Positions 1 through 10,000 of a stretch of DNA of 32,657 bases are shown in pieces. The first letter of the stretch is position 1, and each line of letters starts with the position of its first letter. The notes beneath the pieces are model-generated. The model was given only the letters and a program-made list of their open reading frames with translations. It was not told where the DNA came from and did no database searches. The DNA lies in contig JAGYOL010000014.1 in assembly GCA_018399555.1 (NCBI GenBank), positions 1-32,657 of the forward strand, written 5' to 3'. The DNA comes from Kiritimatiellia bacterium. GTDB lineage: Bacteria > Verrucomicrobiota > Kiritimatiellia > RFP12 > UBA1067. The translations under genes were made by a program, and so were the position numbers.

Positions 1-1
1 A

Positions 2-304
2 CCGGGTGACACCCTCTATTGCTGCGTCTCAGTAAAAGAAGGTGCAGGAAAACCTCTTGATGAATGCGAGATGATCACGGCCCGGTTAACGTTGCTCGGC
101 GCTGACGATTTCAAGGATTTGAACAATGAGGAACCCGGCAGGCTTGTTGCGGTCAGGCGGAGGCGGATGTTGCGGCTTTGTGATCAAGCTCTGGATCAGG
201 GCGGCGTTTTGAGCCAGGAGGACCTTTCGGTTCTTTTGATGAGTGATGTCAAAACAGTCAGACGGGACATTGCAGCCCTGAAGATGGTTTCGTCATTCAC
301 ATAA
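2..304 (+). CDS. DUF1670-like protein, 3' part (runs off left edge, probably truncated)
   Basis: The reading frame is open from base 2, so the methionine at base 71 is not the true start and the 5' end lies outside the window. The visible 100 residues contain an Arg-rich segment (RLVAVRRRRMLRL) followed by a helix-turn-helix-like stretch (LSQEDLSVLLMSDVKTVRRD). The order and wording resemble DUF1670-type proteins, which carry a DNA-binding-like region of unknown role. As I remember the family, the protein should continue well past the AALK position. Here the frame ends abruptly in MVSSFT and a stop, suggesting that the 3' half was lost by rearrangement. The end overlaps the convergent AOX-like gene by 12 nt. 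The family assignment is from memory; the function is unknown. Confidence 0.5.
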   Translation, partial: PGDTLYCCVSVKEGAGKPLDECEMITARLTLLGADDFKDLNNEEPGRLVAVRRRRMLRLCDQALDQGGVLSQEDLSVLLMSDVKTVRRDIAALKMVSSFT

Positions 305-979
305 ACGCTCAACCTCGGCCAGCGAGTGGTTCATATGATCACGTTCATCCAGTCCGACCCGTCTGATCAGATCTCCGAGTGTTTTTTGGCGGGGATAGAA
401 CTCATCAAACCAGATGCTCTCAACCGGTTCATCGTCAAATTCAGGATGCTCCTGCGCGAAGCGCATATACTCATGCTCGGCATGACTCTCGAAGGCGGCA
501 TTCATTTTGAATGACCAGCGCGGATTAAGCCGGTACATGATGCGCGTCAGGTAGTAATAGACAAAGGTCATCTTGCGCGGCAGAAGAAAGTGCTTGAACC
601 AGCCGAGTCTGATATTTTTCTGTTGACACATATCCGCCCAGAGTAGCATGTGCCACTGCTCATTATCCTGAGCTTCGCGGCCCATATCGATGTGACGCAA
701 AGCGTCTCTAACGCTCTTCTCCGGCACAGCTCTGGTGCCGCAGTAAAGCCGCGACAGCTTTTTATAAGCACCGTTCTCCCAGGCCCAATAGGGATAGCGT
801 GCCAGTATTTCAAGCACCAGTACCTTGGGCAGAGTGCGTCCTTTGCCGTAGAGGATATCCATGCTGAGGAACATCATTCGCAGAATAGCGTTTGCCGACA
901 GTTTCGGAGTGGCCAGCGTTTTTTCCTGCTCCGCCTTCAAATCCAGCTCTTTACCCATTGTATAGATATTTTGTGACAT
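293..979 (-). CDS. alternative-oxidase-like (AOX family) membrane-associated di-iron protein
   Basis: A 228-residue protein that I assign to the AOX family, interfacial membrane di-iron quinol oxidases that reduce oxygen to water without pumping protons. The metal-ligand pattern is complete: E57 (LVLEIL), E107 and H110 (NEQWH), E164 (FESHAEHEY), E212 and H215 (DERDH). Ligand spacings of 50, 3, 54, 48 and 3 are close to those of characterised AOX proteins. Y171 lies seven residues after E164, the position of the conserved catalytic tyrosine. Overall identity to typical AOX motifs is low (NEQWH for NERMH, DERDH for DEAHH), so this is a divergent member. The start is supported by GGAG 8 nt upstream. 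It lies 82 nt downstream of clpX on the same strand and could be co-transcribed with it. An uncharacterised di-iron enzyme with the same fold is the main alternative. Confidence 0.7.
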   Translation of the reverse strand: MSQNIYTMGKELDLKAEQEKTLATPKLSANAILRMMFLSMDILYGKGRTLPKVLVLEILARYPYWAWENGAYKKLSRLYCGTRAVPEKSVRDALRHIDMGREAQDNEQWHMLLWADMCQQKNIRLGWFKHFLLPRKMTFVYYYLTRIMYRLNPRWSFKMNAAFESHAEHEYMRFAQEHPEFDDEPVESIWFDEFYPRQKTLGDLIRRVGLDERDHMNHSLAEVERLCE

Positions 980-1061
980 TGCAGTTTCTCCGTTTTTAAA
1001 GCTTGGCCTCTACAGTTTCGGTTAAAACCGTCGCAAACCGCGATCTGCGAGGGTCCTCGGC

Positions 1062-2306
1062 TTAACCGGCCTTGAGTGTTGTATTGATCATCTCAGGAGT
1101 GACATTGATAGTTTTGCGTCCTTTACCCGGTGCCTGATACATGATGTCCAACATAAAGGCCTCCATGATGGCACGCAATCCGCGGGCTCCGGTTTTGCGT
1201 CGCATGGAAATCGCGGCGATATTTTGCAACGCACTCTGTGAAAAGCTGAGCTTGATGCCCTCCATCGCCAGAAGCTTCTGGTACTGGCGCAACAGACAGT
1301 TATCGGGTTCGGTCAGAATACGCACCAGATCATCCTCAGTCAGCTCTGATAGCGAAGAGATCACCGGCAGACGTCCCACAAACTCGGGAATCAAGCCGTA
1401 TTTGATCAAATCTTCAGGCTGCACCGAACCGGCGGAAACCTGCGAAGCCAGATTATTCTCCCGCTCCTTATTACCCTCCGCCGTATTGTAACCTATGCTG
1501 TTACGCCCCTTGCGACGTGCCACAATATCATCCAATCCCACAAAGGCACCGCCGCAGATAAAAAGAATATTGCCGGTGTTGACGGCGAGAAGCTCCTGCT
1601 GCGGATGTTTGCGTCCGCCTTTGGGCGGCACATGCGCGATCGTTCCCTCCAGAATCTTCAAAAGCGCCTGCTGCACGCCCTCACCGGAAACATCCCGTGT
1701 GATGGAAACATTCTCGGTTTTACGTGCCACCTTATCGATTTCATCGATATAGATAATGCCCCGTTCAGCGCGTTTAACATCCATGTCGGCGGCCTGCAGC
1801 AGGTAGAGCAGAATATTTTCAACATCCTCACCCACATAACCGGCTTCGGTCACGGTTGTGGCATCGGCAATCGCAAAGGGAACATCCAGCATTCGGGCCA
1901 GAGTTCTGGCGAAAAGGGTCTTGCCGCAACCAGTCGGACCGATCAGCATGATATTGCTTTTCTCTATCTCGACATCTCCGAACTCAGCCATCAGTTTATT
2001 ATCACCGCCACCGGCATTCTGCTGCAACCGTTTATAGTGGTTGTGCACCGCCACCGAGAGCACCTTTTTTGTGCCGTCATGGCCGATTATGTAGCGATCA
2101 AGAAAATTTTTGATCTCCACAGGTGCCGGCACTTTGAGCTCAGACAGTTCAGCCGCTGCGCTTTCAGAGTCCTGCTGTATGATTTCGTGACAAATCTCCA
2201 CACAGAACTCACAGATGTTGGCCTGCGGTCCGGGTATAACCATCACACCGTCCGCTTCACTTTTACCGCAGAACGAACAATGAATCTGCTTACTGCTACG
2301 CGCCAT
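1062..2306 (-). CDS. clpX: ATP-dependent Clp protease ATP-binding subunit ClpX
   Basis: A hexameric AAA+ unfoldase that delivers proteins to ClpP. At 414 residues it has the usual length. The N-terminal zinc-binding domain has C10, C13, C32 and C35. Walker A is GPTGCGKT (123-130), pore loop 1 is GYVGE (156-160), Walker B is IIYIDEID (184-191), pore loop 2 is RDVSGEG (204-210), and sensor 2 is GARGLR. The ClpP-docking loop reads IGY (271-273) where the canonical motif is IGF, a mild variant. I chose the ATG at 2306, with GAGG 9 nt upstream, over a TTG at 2333 that would add nine residues unlike ClpX. It follows clpP by about 100 nt, with a hairpin in the spacer. Confidence 0.97.
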   Translation of the reverse strand: MARSSKQIHCSFCGKSEADGVMVIPGPQANICEFCVEICHEIIQQDSESAAAELSELKVPAPVEIKNFLDRYIIGHDGTKKVLSVAVHNHYKRLQQNAGGGDNKLMAEFGDVEIEKSNIMLIGPTGCGKTLFARTLARMLDVPFAIADATTVTEAGYVGEDVENILLYLLQAADMDVKRAERGIIYIDEIDKVARKTENVSITRDVSGEGVQQALLKILEGTIAHVPPKGGRKHPQQELLAVNTGNILFICGGAFVGLDDIVARRKGRNSIGYNTAEGNKERENNLASQVSAGSVQPEDLIKYGLIPEFVGRLPVISSLSELTEDDLVRILTEPDNCLLRQYQKLLAMEGIKLSFSQSALQNIAAISMRRKTGARGLRAIMEAFMLDIMYQAPGKGRKTINVTPEMINTTLKAG

Positions 2307-2319
2307 ATATTTAAACCTC

Positions 2320-2340
2320 ACACCCCTTCTCAAGGGGTAT
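2320..2340 (-). other. hairpin in the clpP-clpX spacer
   Basis: Bases 2320-2328 and 2332-2340 form a 9-bp inverted repeat (core CCCCTT/AAGGGG, one G-U pair) with a 3-nt loop. It sits just upstream of the clpX ribosome-binding site. No T-run follows it in the reading direction, so it is not an intrinsic terminator. It could be an RNA processing or stabilising stem that adjusts clpX relative to clpP, but that is inference. Confidence 0.5.
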
Positions 2341-2406
2341 ACTTATGTGTTGAAACTTCACTTGTCAGGGAATTGCCTGCCTGATTGCGCTCAAGGCTGT
2401 TCCAAT

Positions 2407-3015
2407 TCAGGTATGCCTGCTTAAAACCTCATCCACCACACCATATTTACAGGCCTCTTCGGCAGACATAAAAAAGTCACGTTCTGTATCTTTAGTAAGC
2501 ACCTTGACGGTTTTACCGGTATGGAATGAAAGAATATCATTCAATCTGCTCTTCAGTCGCAAAATTTCCTCGGCTGCAATTTGGATATCGGAAGCTTTGC
2601 CTTCTGCCCCTCCCCACGGCTGATGTACCATAATACGGGAATTAGGCAGGGCGTAACGTTTACCCTTGGCACCGGCCGTGAGCAGAATAGCTCCCATACT
2701 GGCCGCCTGACCTACGCAGTAGGTCGCGATATCGCACTCGATAAACTGCATCGTATCGTAGATGGCCAGACCGGCGGTCACGCTGCCGCCCGGCGAGTTG
2801 ATATAAACCGAAATATCTTTTTTGGCATCCTGCGACTGCAGAAAAAGAAGCTGCGCGATGATCAGGTTGCTGATATCGTCGTTTATTCCGGTTCCGATAA
2901 ACACAATTCTATCCTGCAGTAAGCGGGAATAAATATCATACGAACGTTCTCCGCGTCCGGTCTGCTCGACCACCATCGGGATCAGCATTGATGCGCGTTC
3001 GGTTTCATTCATCAT
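2407..3015 (-). CDS. clpP: ATP-dependent Clp protease proteolytic subunit ClpP
   Basis: The serine peptidase that forms the double heptameric chamber working with ClpX. At 202 residues the length is standard. The catalytic triad is S106 (GQAASMG), H131 (RIMVHQP) and D180 (TERDFF). The INSPGGSV substrate-binding segment is at 72-79. The start at 3015 has AGGAG 8 nt upstream; a second Met follows immediately. It lies 24 nt after tig and upstream of clpX, the common bacterial tig-clpP-clpX order. Nothing unusual is visible. Confidence 0.98.
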   Translation of the reverse strand: MMNETERASMLIPMVVEQTGRGERSYDIYSRLLQDRIVFIGTGINDDISNLIIAQLLFLQSQDAKKDISVYINSPGGSVTAGLAIYDTMQFIECDIATYCVGQAASMGAILLTAGAKGKRYALPNSRIMVHQPWGGAEGKASDIQIAAEEILRLKSRLNDILSFHTGKTVKVLTKDTERDFFMSAEEACKYGVVDEVLSRHT

Positions 3016-3039
3016 TTTATTACTCCTTGTGACGGCGTC

Positions 3040-4329
3040 CTATTTAGCTTCCTGCAGCAGGAACTCCATCGTTTTGTCGAAAACAACCTGTTGTTCCACA
3101 ACATAGGAAGAGTCGTTTTCAGCAAGCTTCGCACGAAGCTCTTCAACCTTCATGCTGTATTCATCAGCCATCGCGGCATATTTATCGGCGATTTCATCCT
3201 TCGAGGCTTCAATTCCTTCCTGTCCGGCAATTGCCTGCATAATATAACTCAGCCGCAGCTGATCGGTTGCCCTTTTGGTGGCATCCTGCAAAAAGCGGTC
3301 TTTGTGTGCGGTTATCTCCTCTTTCTTCATGCCATGATACTGGGCCCGGCGCAACATCTGATCCAGAACATTGTTGACTGAATCGGCCAACTCGGATTCA
3401 GGCAAATCGAAACTCGCCTTTCTAAGCAGATGGGCGGCCACCGTATCTTTGCGCCGTTCTTCCTCGGCCTCGCGGGCACTCTGCAGCATCCTCTTCCGTA
3501 CATTCGCTCGAAAATCCTCCAGGCTCTCCTGCTGGGCCTGCTTGCATAACTCATCATCGTTCGGACATATCTGCTGACGGATCGACTTGACCTTGACCTC
3601 ATAAACCGCCTTGCAGCCATGCAGCTTTTCAATCGGATGAGTTTTTGAAAATTTGAATTTAATGGTCTTTTCTTCACCGCTGCGTAACCCGATCAGCTCA
3701 TCGACGATCTCAGGTATAAATTGAGACTCCTCGACCTGAAACCAGAAATCCTGCGCTTCAGAGATACGCTCCGCTTCAGGAACAACCTCTTTAACCGGCT
3801 TGCCGTCGATGGTGCCTGCATAATCAATGCAGACCAGATCATTTCGGGAGATCGCATATTCATCTTCGGCATTTTCAAATTTCGCAAAAGCCGCCCGGAT
3901 CCTTTCAATATAGCTGTCGACCTCCTCATCGGTGACTGCCGCCTCCTGAGGCTTCACGGCGATACCCTTATATTTCGGCGCTCTCACCTCAGGCTCGATA
4001 TCGGCCACCAGGGTGAAATTCAGCCCGGTTTCCGGTGAAAACTGCACATTAACAATATCTCTGACCCTGACCAGTTTAATCTCCGCCTGTTTCAAAGCCT
4101 CGGGATACATTTTGCGACAGAGGCGGGTTTCGGTCTCCCGGTTTATATCGGCACCGAAGATATGCAGAACCTTTTCCATCGGCGCCCTGCCTTTTCTGAA
4201 GCCCTTGATCTGCCCCTCGCGCAGATATGTGTTCAAAACATTTTTATACTCTGCTCCGGTCTCGGAAGAATCGGCCTTAACGGAAATATTCACCCTGCAG
4301 GCACCAGCCGGCTTGACATCGACATTCAT
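3040..4329 (-). CDS. tig: trigger factor, ribosome-associated chaperone and peptidyl-prolyl isomerase
   Basis: A chaperone that binds the ribosomal exit tunnel and shields nascent chains. At 429 residues it matches the family length. The ribosome-docking signature GFRKGRAP is at 43-50 in the N-terminal domain. A central FKBP-like isomerase domain follows (about 155-250, containing DLVCIDYAGTIDGKPV), then a helical C-terminal chaperone domain rich in charged residues. The start has AGGA 7 nt upstream. A predicted sigma-70-type promoter lies 40-68 nt before the start. First gene of the tig-clpP-clpX unit. Confidence 0.96.
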   Translation of the reverse strand: MNVDVKPAGACRVNISVKADSSETGAEYKNVLNTYLREGQIKGFRKGRAPMEKVLHIFGADINRETETRLCRKMYPEALKQAEIKLVRVRDIVNVQFSPETGLNFTLVADIEPEVRAPKYKGIAVKPQEAAVTDEEVDSYIERIRAAFAKFENAEDEYAISRNDLVCIDYAGTIDGKPVKEVVPEAERISEAQDFWFQVEESQFIPEIVDELIGLRSGEEKTIKFKFSKTHPIEKLHGCKAVYEVKVKSIRQQICPNDDELCKQAQQESLEDFRANVRKRMLQSAREAEEERRKDTVAAHLLRKASFDLPESELADSVNNVLDQMLRRAQYHGMKKEEITAHKDRFLQDATKRATDQLRLSYIMQAIAGQEGIEASKDEIADKYAAMADEYSMKVEELRAKLAENDSSYVVEQQVVFDKTMEFLLQEAK

Positions 4330-4368
4330 TTAAAATCCTTTCCTTTTTTCTGGCAAAAAGAGTTCGAG

Positions 4369-4397
4369 ATTATAACAGCTCATGAAACAAAAAACAA
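4369..4397 (-). promoter_or_regulatory. predicted promoter of tig-clpP-clpX
   Basis: On the minus strand a perfect -10 box TATAAT (4374-4369) lies 17 nt downstream of TTGTTT (4397-4392), inside an A/T-rich stretch. The leader to the tig ATG is about 35 nt and contains a normal ribosome-binding site. The remaining spacer back to rho (about 4398-4529) shows no other gene and no clear intrinsic terminator. Confidence 0.6.
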
Positions 4398-4529
4398 AAA
4401 GTTTAAGCGGTAACTTGAGCTGGTAGCAGCAAATACAGCAGAGTAAACTACAATCTACTGGCTACAAGCTAGGTTGTGGGCACAGCCCGCGTTAGAGATA
4501 TACTCGACCGGCAGTCCGCACCAACCGGC

Positions 4530-6236
4530 TTACGCCTCCTTAATCCCGATTAAAAATTCCGCGTTGCTTTGCGTCTTCTTAATACGCTTGACGATCATCT
4601 CCATCGCTTCCACCGCCGGTATGCCGTTGAGTGCACGGCGCAGTGTCCAGGTACGGCTCAACTCATCGGGATAGAGCAGCAGCTCCTCTTTGCGTGTGCC
4701 GGAACGCTCGATATTGATCGCCGGAAAAACGCGTTTGTCAACCAACGAACGGTCCAGACATAGCTCCATGTTGCCGGTCCCTTTGAACTCTTCAAAGATA
4801 ACATCATCCATGCGGCTGCCGGTTTCCACCAGTGCGGTCGCGATGATCGTGAGGCTGCCGCCGTTTTCAATATTACGCGCCGCGCCGAAGAAGCGTTTGG
4901 GTTTGTGCAACGCGTTGGCATCCACACCGCCGGACAGAATTTTGCCGGAATTAGGCTGAACGGTATTGTAAGCACGCGCCAGGCGAGTGATGCTGTCCAG
5001 CAGAATCACGACATCCTTGCCGTTCTCCACCTGACGTTTGGCGACCTCACTGACCATTTCCGCAACCTGAACGTGGCGCTCCGGAGCTTCATCAAAGGTC
5101 GAACTCAGCACTTGCGCCCGAGTATTGCGCTGCATATCGGTCACCTCTTCGGGGCGTTCATCGATCAGAAGAATAAAGAGTTCGGCGTCAGGATGGTTGT
5201 CCGAAATCGCATTGGCGACTTTCTGCAGCAGCACAGTTTTGCCGGTTCGCGGCGGCGCCACAATCAAGCCGCGCTGGCCAAAGCCAATCGGCGTGAAGAT
5301 ATCCATAATGCGCATTGAAACTTCCGCCGGGTCCGTTTCCAGTCTGATCCGTCGATCCGGAAAGAGCGGCACCAAATTCTCAAAATGGATGGTGCGCCTT
5401 GCCATATCAGCGGTTTTGCCGTTGACACTATCAACTTTGTTCAGCGCGAAAAACTTATCCTTGTCTTTAGGATCACGCACCGGACCCTCCAGCACATCAC
5501 CGGTACGCAGCCCGAAGCGACGAATCTGAGAGGGTGAAACATAAACATCCTCCGGACATTGCAGATAATTACTGCGCGGCGAGCGCAGAAAACCGTAGCC
5601 ATCCGGCAATATTTCGAGCACACCGCTGGTAATCACTGTGCCGTTGCGTCGCAGATAGCTGCGGATGATTTCAAAAATGATCTGATGTTTTTTCAGCGAA
5701 GCCAAATCTTCAGGGTCGGCCTGCGGCAGCATATCCATCAGCTCAGCCACACTCTTTTTTTGCAGAGCCGCCAGATATAAATCCGGCAGACTTTCCGCCA
5801 CCGGCGGCGTGTAGACATCGACAATTTTTTCCTGACCGCCCCGCTGAACCGTCTGCTGTGATGAGTCGTTTTCAGCTGTGGCACTGCGGATGTTCTTCTG
5901 CTCTATCGGCTCAGAAGAACCCTTTGCATCACTCTGACCTTTTCTGCGGGATGATCCCGAAGCACCTTTGGGACGAGCACCGCGCTTGCCTGAATTCTGC
6001 TGCGACGCCGTTGAACCGCCGCGCACAGGACGGGCCACACCGCGTCCAGACCGTCCGCCGCTCTCACCGGTTTTCCTCTCGCTACCGGTAGGTCGGTTCA
6101 CCGTGCCTGCCATTGAGCCGGGTGTATATCTGGTCCATTTAACCGGGCCGGCTGAGCTTTCACGCTGTTTTTCGGTATTGGTATTATTTTCTTTATGTTC
6201 ACTCTGCTTGGAATCTTTGCTCTCTTCTGCACTCAT
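4530..6236 (-). CDS. rho: transcription termination factor Rho with long N-terminal extension
   Basis: A hexameric RNA helicase that terminates transcription. It has 568 residues against about 420 for a minimal Rho. The extra length is a disordered, Gly/Ser/Arg/Lys-rich N-terminal segment (about 1-145). Then come a Rho N-terminal helical domain (150-195), the RNA-binding cold-shock-like fold (200-270, including [16 protein letters not shown]), Walker A APPRTGKT (327-334), Walker B VVILLDSI (409-416) and the Q/R-loop region ending in GTGNMEL. The start ATG overlaps the coaE stop (ATGA), implying translational coupling. Similar low-complexity insertions occur in Rho of several phyla. Confidence 0.96.
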   Translation of the reverse strand: MSAEESKDSKQSEHKENNTNTEKQRESSAGPVKWTRYTPGSMAGTVNRPTGSERKTGESGGRSGRGVARPVRGGSTASQQNSGKRGARPKGASGSSRRKGQSDAKGSSEPIEQKNIRSATAENDSSQQTVQRGGQEKIVDVYTPPVAESLPDLYLAALQKKSVAELMDMLPQADPEDLASLKKHQIIFEIIRSYLRRNGTVITSGVLEILPDGYGFLRSPRSNYLQCPEDVYVSPSQIRRFGLRTGDVLEGPVRDPKDKDKFFALNKVDSVNGKTADMARRTIHFENLVPLFPDRRIRLETDPAEVSMRIMDIFTPIGFGQRGLIVAPPRTGKTVLLQKVANAISDNHPDAELFILLIDERPEEVTDMQRNTRAQVLSSTFDEAPERHVQVAEMVSEVAKRQVENGKDVVILLDSITRLARAYNTVQPNSGKILSGGVDANALHKPKRFFGAARNIENGGSLTIIATALVETGSRMDDVIFEEFKGTGNMELCLDRSLVDKRVFPAINIERSGTRKEELLLYPDELSRTWTLRRALNGIPAVEAMEMIVKRIKKTQSNAEFLIGIKEA

Positions 6237-6826
6237 CCGTACCTCTTTTTCAGGAGAGATCCAACTCTCTCCGCTTCCATTTTAAGCGCTTCCACGCTCC
6301 CGTTGTTTTCAACTGTTATATCGGCCCGCCGACTCTGTTCTACGGCGGGGATCTGCGCGGATATCCGCGCCTCCGCCTCATCCACGGTAAAACCGCGTCT
6401 GCTGACCAGGCGTCTGATCCGCTCTGCGTGCTCTGCAACCAGAGCCACCACGCATTCGTAACGATCCTCCCAGCCCAGCTCGTACAGTAGCGGAATCACA
6501 ACCAGAGGGATTCCCCGGTGCGAACCTTTAAACCACTGCTCAATATGCCGCTCCACCAAAGGATGCACAATGAAATTCAAAAGTTTACGAGAGGGTTCAT
6601 CCGCAAAAACAAGCTCTCCCAGCAGTTTGCGGTCGACCGCTCCATCCTCCTGAATAACAGCGTCTCCGAATTCTCGACGGATAGGCTCAACTGCGGCTCC
6701 GCCCCGCGACTCAAGCGCATGAACTACAAAATCACAATCCAGAATATCAAACCCCTGTTCGCTCAGATAGGCACAGAACAGGGTTTTACCGCAGGCAATT
6801 CCGCCGGTTATAACAATTTTGGTCAT
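6233..6826 (-). CDS. coaE: dephospho-CoA kinase
   Basis: Catalyses the last step of coenzyme A synthesis, phosphorylating dephospho-CoA with ATP. At 197 residues the length is usual. The P-loop is GGIACGKT (8-15) directly after the first strand. DCDFVVH, the HPLV motif in [10 protein letters not shown] and the RxxxR lid segment RIRRLVSRR are all in place. It overlaps rho by 4 nt (ATGA). AAGG lies about 12 nt before the ATG, a rather long spacing. A 12-bp perfect palindrome lies 50 nt upstream. Confidence 0.94.
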   Translation of the reverse strand: MTKIVITGGIACGKTLFCAYLSEQGFDILDCDFVVHALESRGGAAVEPIRREFGDAVIQEDGAVDRKLLGELVFADEPSRKLLNFIVHPLVERHIEQWFKGSHRGIPLVVIPLLYELGWEDRYECVVALVAEHAERIRRLVSRRGFTVDEAEARISAQIPAVEQSRRADITVENNGSVEALKMEAERVGSLLKKRYG

Positions 6827-6876
6827 GATATTGCGAACACCTTTTCAGGCAACAGCCGGGCTGGCCGTTTTGATGC

Positions 6877-6888
6877 GTAATCGATTAC
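6877..6888. promoter_or_regulatory. 12-bp perfect palindrome upstream of coaE (operator-like)
   Basis: GTAATCGATTAC is a perfect inverted repeat in the spacer between the secretin gene terminator and coaE, within the presumed coaE-rho promoter region. Its form resembles LacI-family operators, but no such regulator is in the window. Confidence 0.35.
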
Positions 6889-6989
6889 TTACGGAGAGCT
6901 ATGTGTGCACAACCAGCAGGCAGTAGTCACACTCCCCTCAATCGGTTATGCCATCCATTACGCAACACGGCAACGCCCGGTTTTTGAGC

Positions 6990-7028
6990 AAAAAAGGATG
7001 CCAAGCCTCATCGGATGACATCCTTTTT
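6990..7028 (-). terminator. intrinsic terminator after the secretin gene
   Basis: On the minus strand, AAAAAGGATG (7028-7019) pairs with CATCCTTTTT (7000-6991) around an 18-nt loop and ends in a T-run. It starts 22 nt past the secretin stop codon and would end the five-gene pilus-like operon and separate it from coaE-rho. Confidence 0.65.
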
Positions 7029-7049
7029 CAGCAATGACTCCGCATCGCC

Positions 7050-10000
7050 TCAGAATACCGGCTCTGCTGCGGGTGCAGGCGCCTCCGGTGCAGATGAGGC
7101 GGCGGCAGTTGTATCGCTCGGTGAAGATGCACCACCACCGCCGGACAGGATCGGTGAGGTCACTCTGCTGCCCTGCCCGATTACACGTCCGGCCGGATCA
7201 ACAAGACGAGCTGTCACAAAGACAAGCAGGTTGCGTTTGTCGCTCTGTTCCGAACGGCTGCGGAAGAAACGTCCCAGGTATGGCAGATCACCCAGGAAGG
7301 GGATTTTGTCCTCAATGGTTACCCGGTTCTCATTGATCAGACCACCCATAACCACGGTTGCACCATTGTATATGGAAAGTTGTGTTGAAACCGAGCGTAC
7401 CGGGAAGAAGGGCTGCTCCATCGGCAACTCTGTATATTCAACCTTCGACTCCTGCAGGAAAATTCCAGTAATAGGATCCAGCACACCGGATGGAACAGTT
7501 TTGGGAACCTTAGTGCCGTAGTTCTTCCAGACCGGCTCGGAAACAACCTGCGGATTAAGCAGCAGATTGATCATCTGTCCCTCGGCTGAAACCTCGGGCA
7601 CCACCTGCAGAATCACACCGACCTCGCGCATTTCAAAGTTCTGAGGTTCTACTATCGCGAGCGGATCACCGCTGCTGCCGCCACTGATGCTGCCGCCGGT
7701 GTTACCCTGCTGCGACATGGTGACCTCGAACTCGGTCGGGTAGATATACTCTGTCACTACCTTCATCACCGCCTCCTGCCCGGACTTGGTCACCACCTTG
7801 GGAGCGGAAAGCAGATCGGAGTCGGAGCGCTGACTCAACATGTGCAGAATCATCGAAACATCGGCATTTCCCAGGAACGCGTTAACACGCATGAAGTTGT
7901 CGTTAATTGTCGTTCCTTCGGGCACAATCGGGTTGCCCTCGCTGCTCAGATAGCGCATGCCGGTACTGTAATTGTTGCCGTCTATCGCGCCGACGCTCAT
8001 ATTGTGCGTGCTACTGGGCACACTGCCGACAAGTCCCTCCAGCGGCACCGCGTGCGTTGTACCCACACCATCGGTGTAATAGCCGGTGCCAAGGCCCCCC
8101 GGCGCATTGTAGGGCGCATACTGAGTGAGCGGATTACCCGCTACATCAAAGAGCTGATTGCCGTTGGCGTCGTAAACCGGAACCAGATTATTGCTGTGCT
8201 CTTTGAGATTCAGCGCCTTATCCAGCAGACCGCCGGCGTCAAAACTGAAATCGCTGTTGAGCAGCCACTCGAAGCCCAGTGAATTCAGATCGTTCTGAGA
8301 GACCTCAACAAAACGGGCTTCGATCTCAATCAGACGCGGAGTGACATTCAAATCTTCGAGCACCCGCTCAAAACTGGCCAGCTGATCGGATGTGTTGGTT
8401 ACTCGCAGTTTACCAATGGTAGCCATATAGGATATGGATGATCCGTCAGGCCACTGCACTCCCATATCTTCGAAGAACTTCTTCCAATCCTGCTTTTCGC
8501 CCATGTCAGAGGTGGTCATGAAGGTGTCGGTGCCGGTGCTGGTGCTGCTTCCGATCTCGCTGGCCGCCGCTCCCAGACGCTCGGTCAGGGTCGGCAGAAC
8601 ATTGTAGGCGCGGGTGATCAGCTCATCATCGGGATCATTCATCGGCACAATCATAACGATATTACCGCGGATGCGGAACTTCATGCCGGTTACATCGCAT
8701 ACCAGTTTGAGGGCGTCATAAAGACTGATGAAGCGTGCGCTCATCGCCTGAATCTGCGGAACTCCGCCACTGGAGGATGTTGTGTCGGCAGCGGCAGCAA
8801 AGGGATCGTTGCTAATTTCCGCAGTCTCATCCTTAGGCGCATTGCTACCCAGTTTGAGCACCAGGTTCACGCCGCGCTGTTCCACCGGAATCTCCGGATC
8901 GTCATAGTCGCGGCTGGCCTGCTTGAAGAAATCGACAGCGTCGATGATGGTGGCCGGTGGACGGAAACTGACTTCGGGTATAATAATTTTCTGCAGTTTC
9001 TCAGAGATGATCTGCTCGTTTGTGCGTCCGGTATTGATCTCGACTTTATCGGTTTTACTAGTCAGCTCGTTCGCACTGTCGGTAACCTGCTTGCTGTTGA
9101 TCGCATAACGCTCGGGGGTCCAAGCGTCGCGCACGTCGCGGATCATCAGTGTGCGGGTCGCTTCAAATTCAAGGTCCGCCACCAACTTGTCGCGATCACC
9201 GATCAGCTTGCGCAGACGCATAGCTTCGCTGTTATTGGGAAATTCGCGCAGAACCAGCTCGCACTCTTCAAGTGCCTCGTCGTAATAACCCAGAGTGTAG
9301 TTCTGGCGGGAGAGGCGCAAACGGCGACGGATCAGATCGCGATCCTCCTTGTGACCCTCCTCGTTCATCACATGACTCACTTCGCTGGCATCTTTTTCCG
9401 CCTTTTCAGGCTCGCGGCGCAACAGATCAACCAGATTCTGCGCTTTGGGGTGTCCGCGTTCCAAGGCCTGGCCAGCCAGCAGCAGAGCCTGTTCATACTT
9501 ATGCGATCTGTAGGACTGCATGGCCTCCTCGTAATACGCATCACGCATGCCCTGGCGGGCCTCGGCGATGGCAGCCTCGGTTGACGGACGCGCCACAATG
9601 TAGTCCAATGCCTGTTTATACTGCTCGCGGGCCTTCTCGTATTCCTTTTCCTTGAAAAGTTGGCGGGCATTTTCGAGCGAATTCATGCCATGATTGTCCA
9701 GTGACTGACGGCGAATGGTTTCGAGTGTCATCAGCTCCGAAATAATCGCGGCCTGATCCTCGTTGCCGCCCTGCGCTGCAGCCGTTTCTTTTTTCTCAGC
9801 CGGCTTCTGCGGGGCGGGTGCAACAGCTTCGGCAGCCTTTTCGGGCTCCTTCGGCTCAACCTGCTCCTTTTGCACTGCTGCCTTAGGCTCCGCTTTGGCA
9901 GCAGGCGCCGCTTTCTGAGCAGGAGCAGCCTCAACAGCTTCACTCTTATCCTGTTTAGCAGCCTGCTCTTCAGCCGGCTTCCGGACTTCAGGCTTCTGGG

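Noticed and set aside
650-976. 108-residue plus-strand frame opposite the AOX-like gene
   Set aside because: Antisense shadow; the minus-strand frame has conserved di-iron motifs and a ribosome-binding site.
2307-2333. Nine extra N-terminal codons for ClpX from a TTG start
   Set aside because: They do not resemble ClpX and contain the inter-gene hairpin; the ATG at 2306 has GAGG at good spacing.
1605-2384. 259-residue plus-strand frame
   Set aside because: Lies entirely over clpX and its leader on the other strand; no family resemblance.
4398-4529. tRNA or small RNA between rho and tig
   Set aside because: No cloverleaf, conserved tRNA words or strong stem with T-run could be found by eye.
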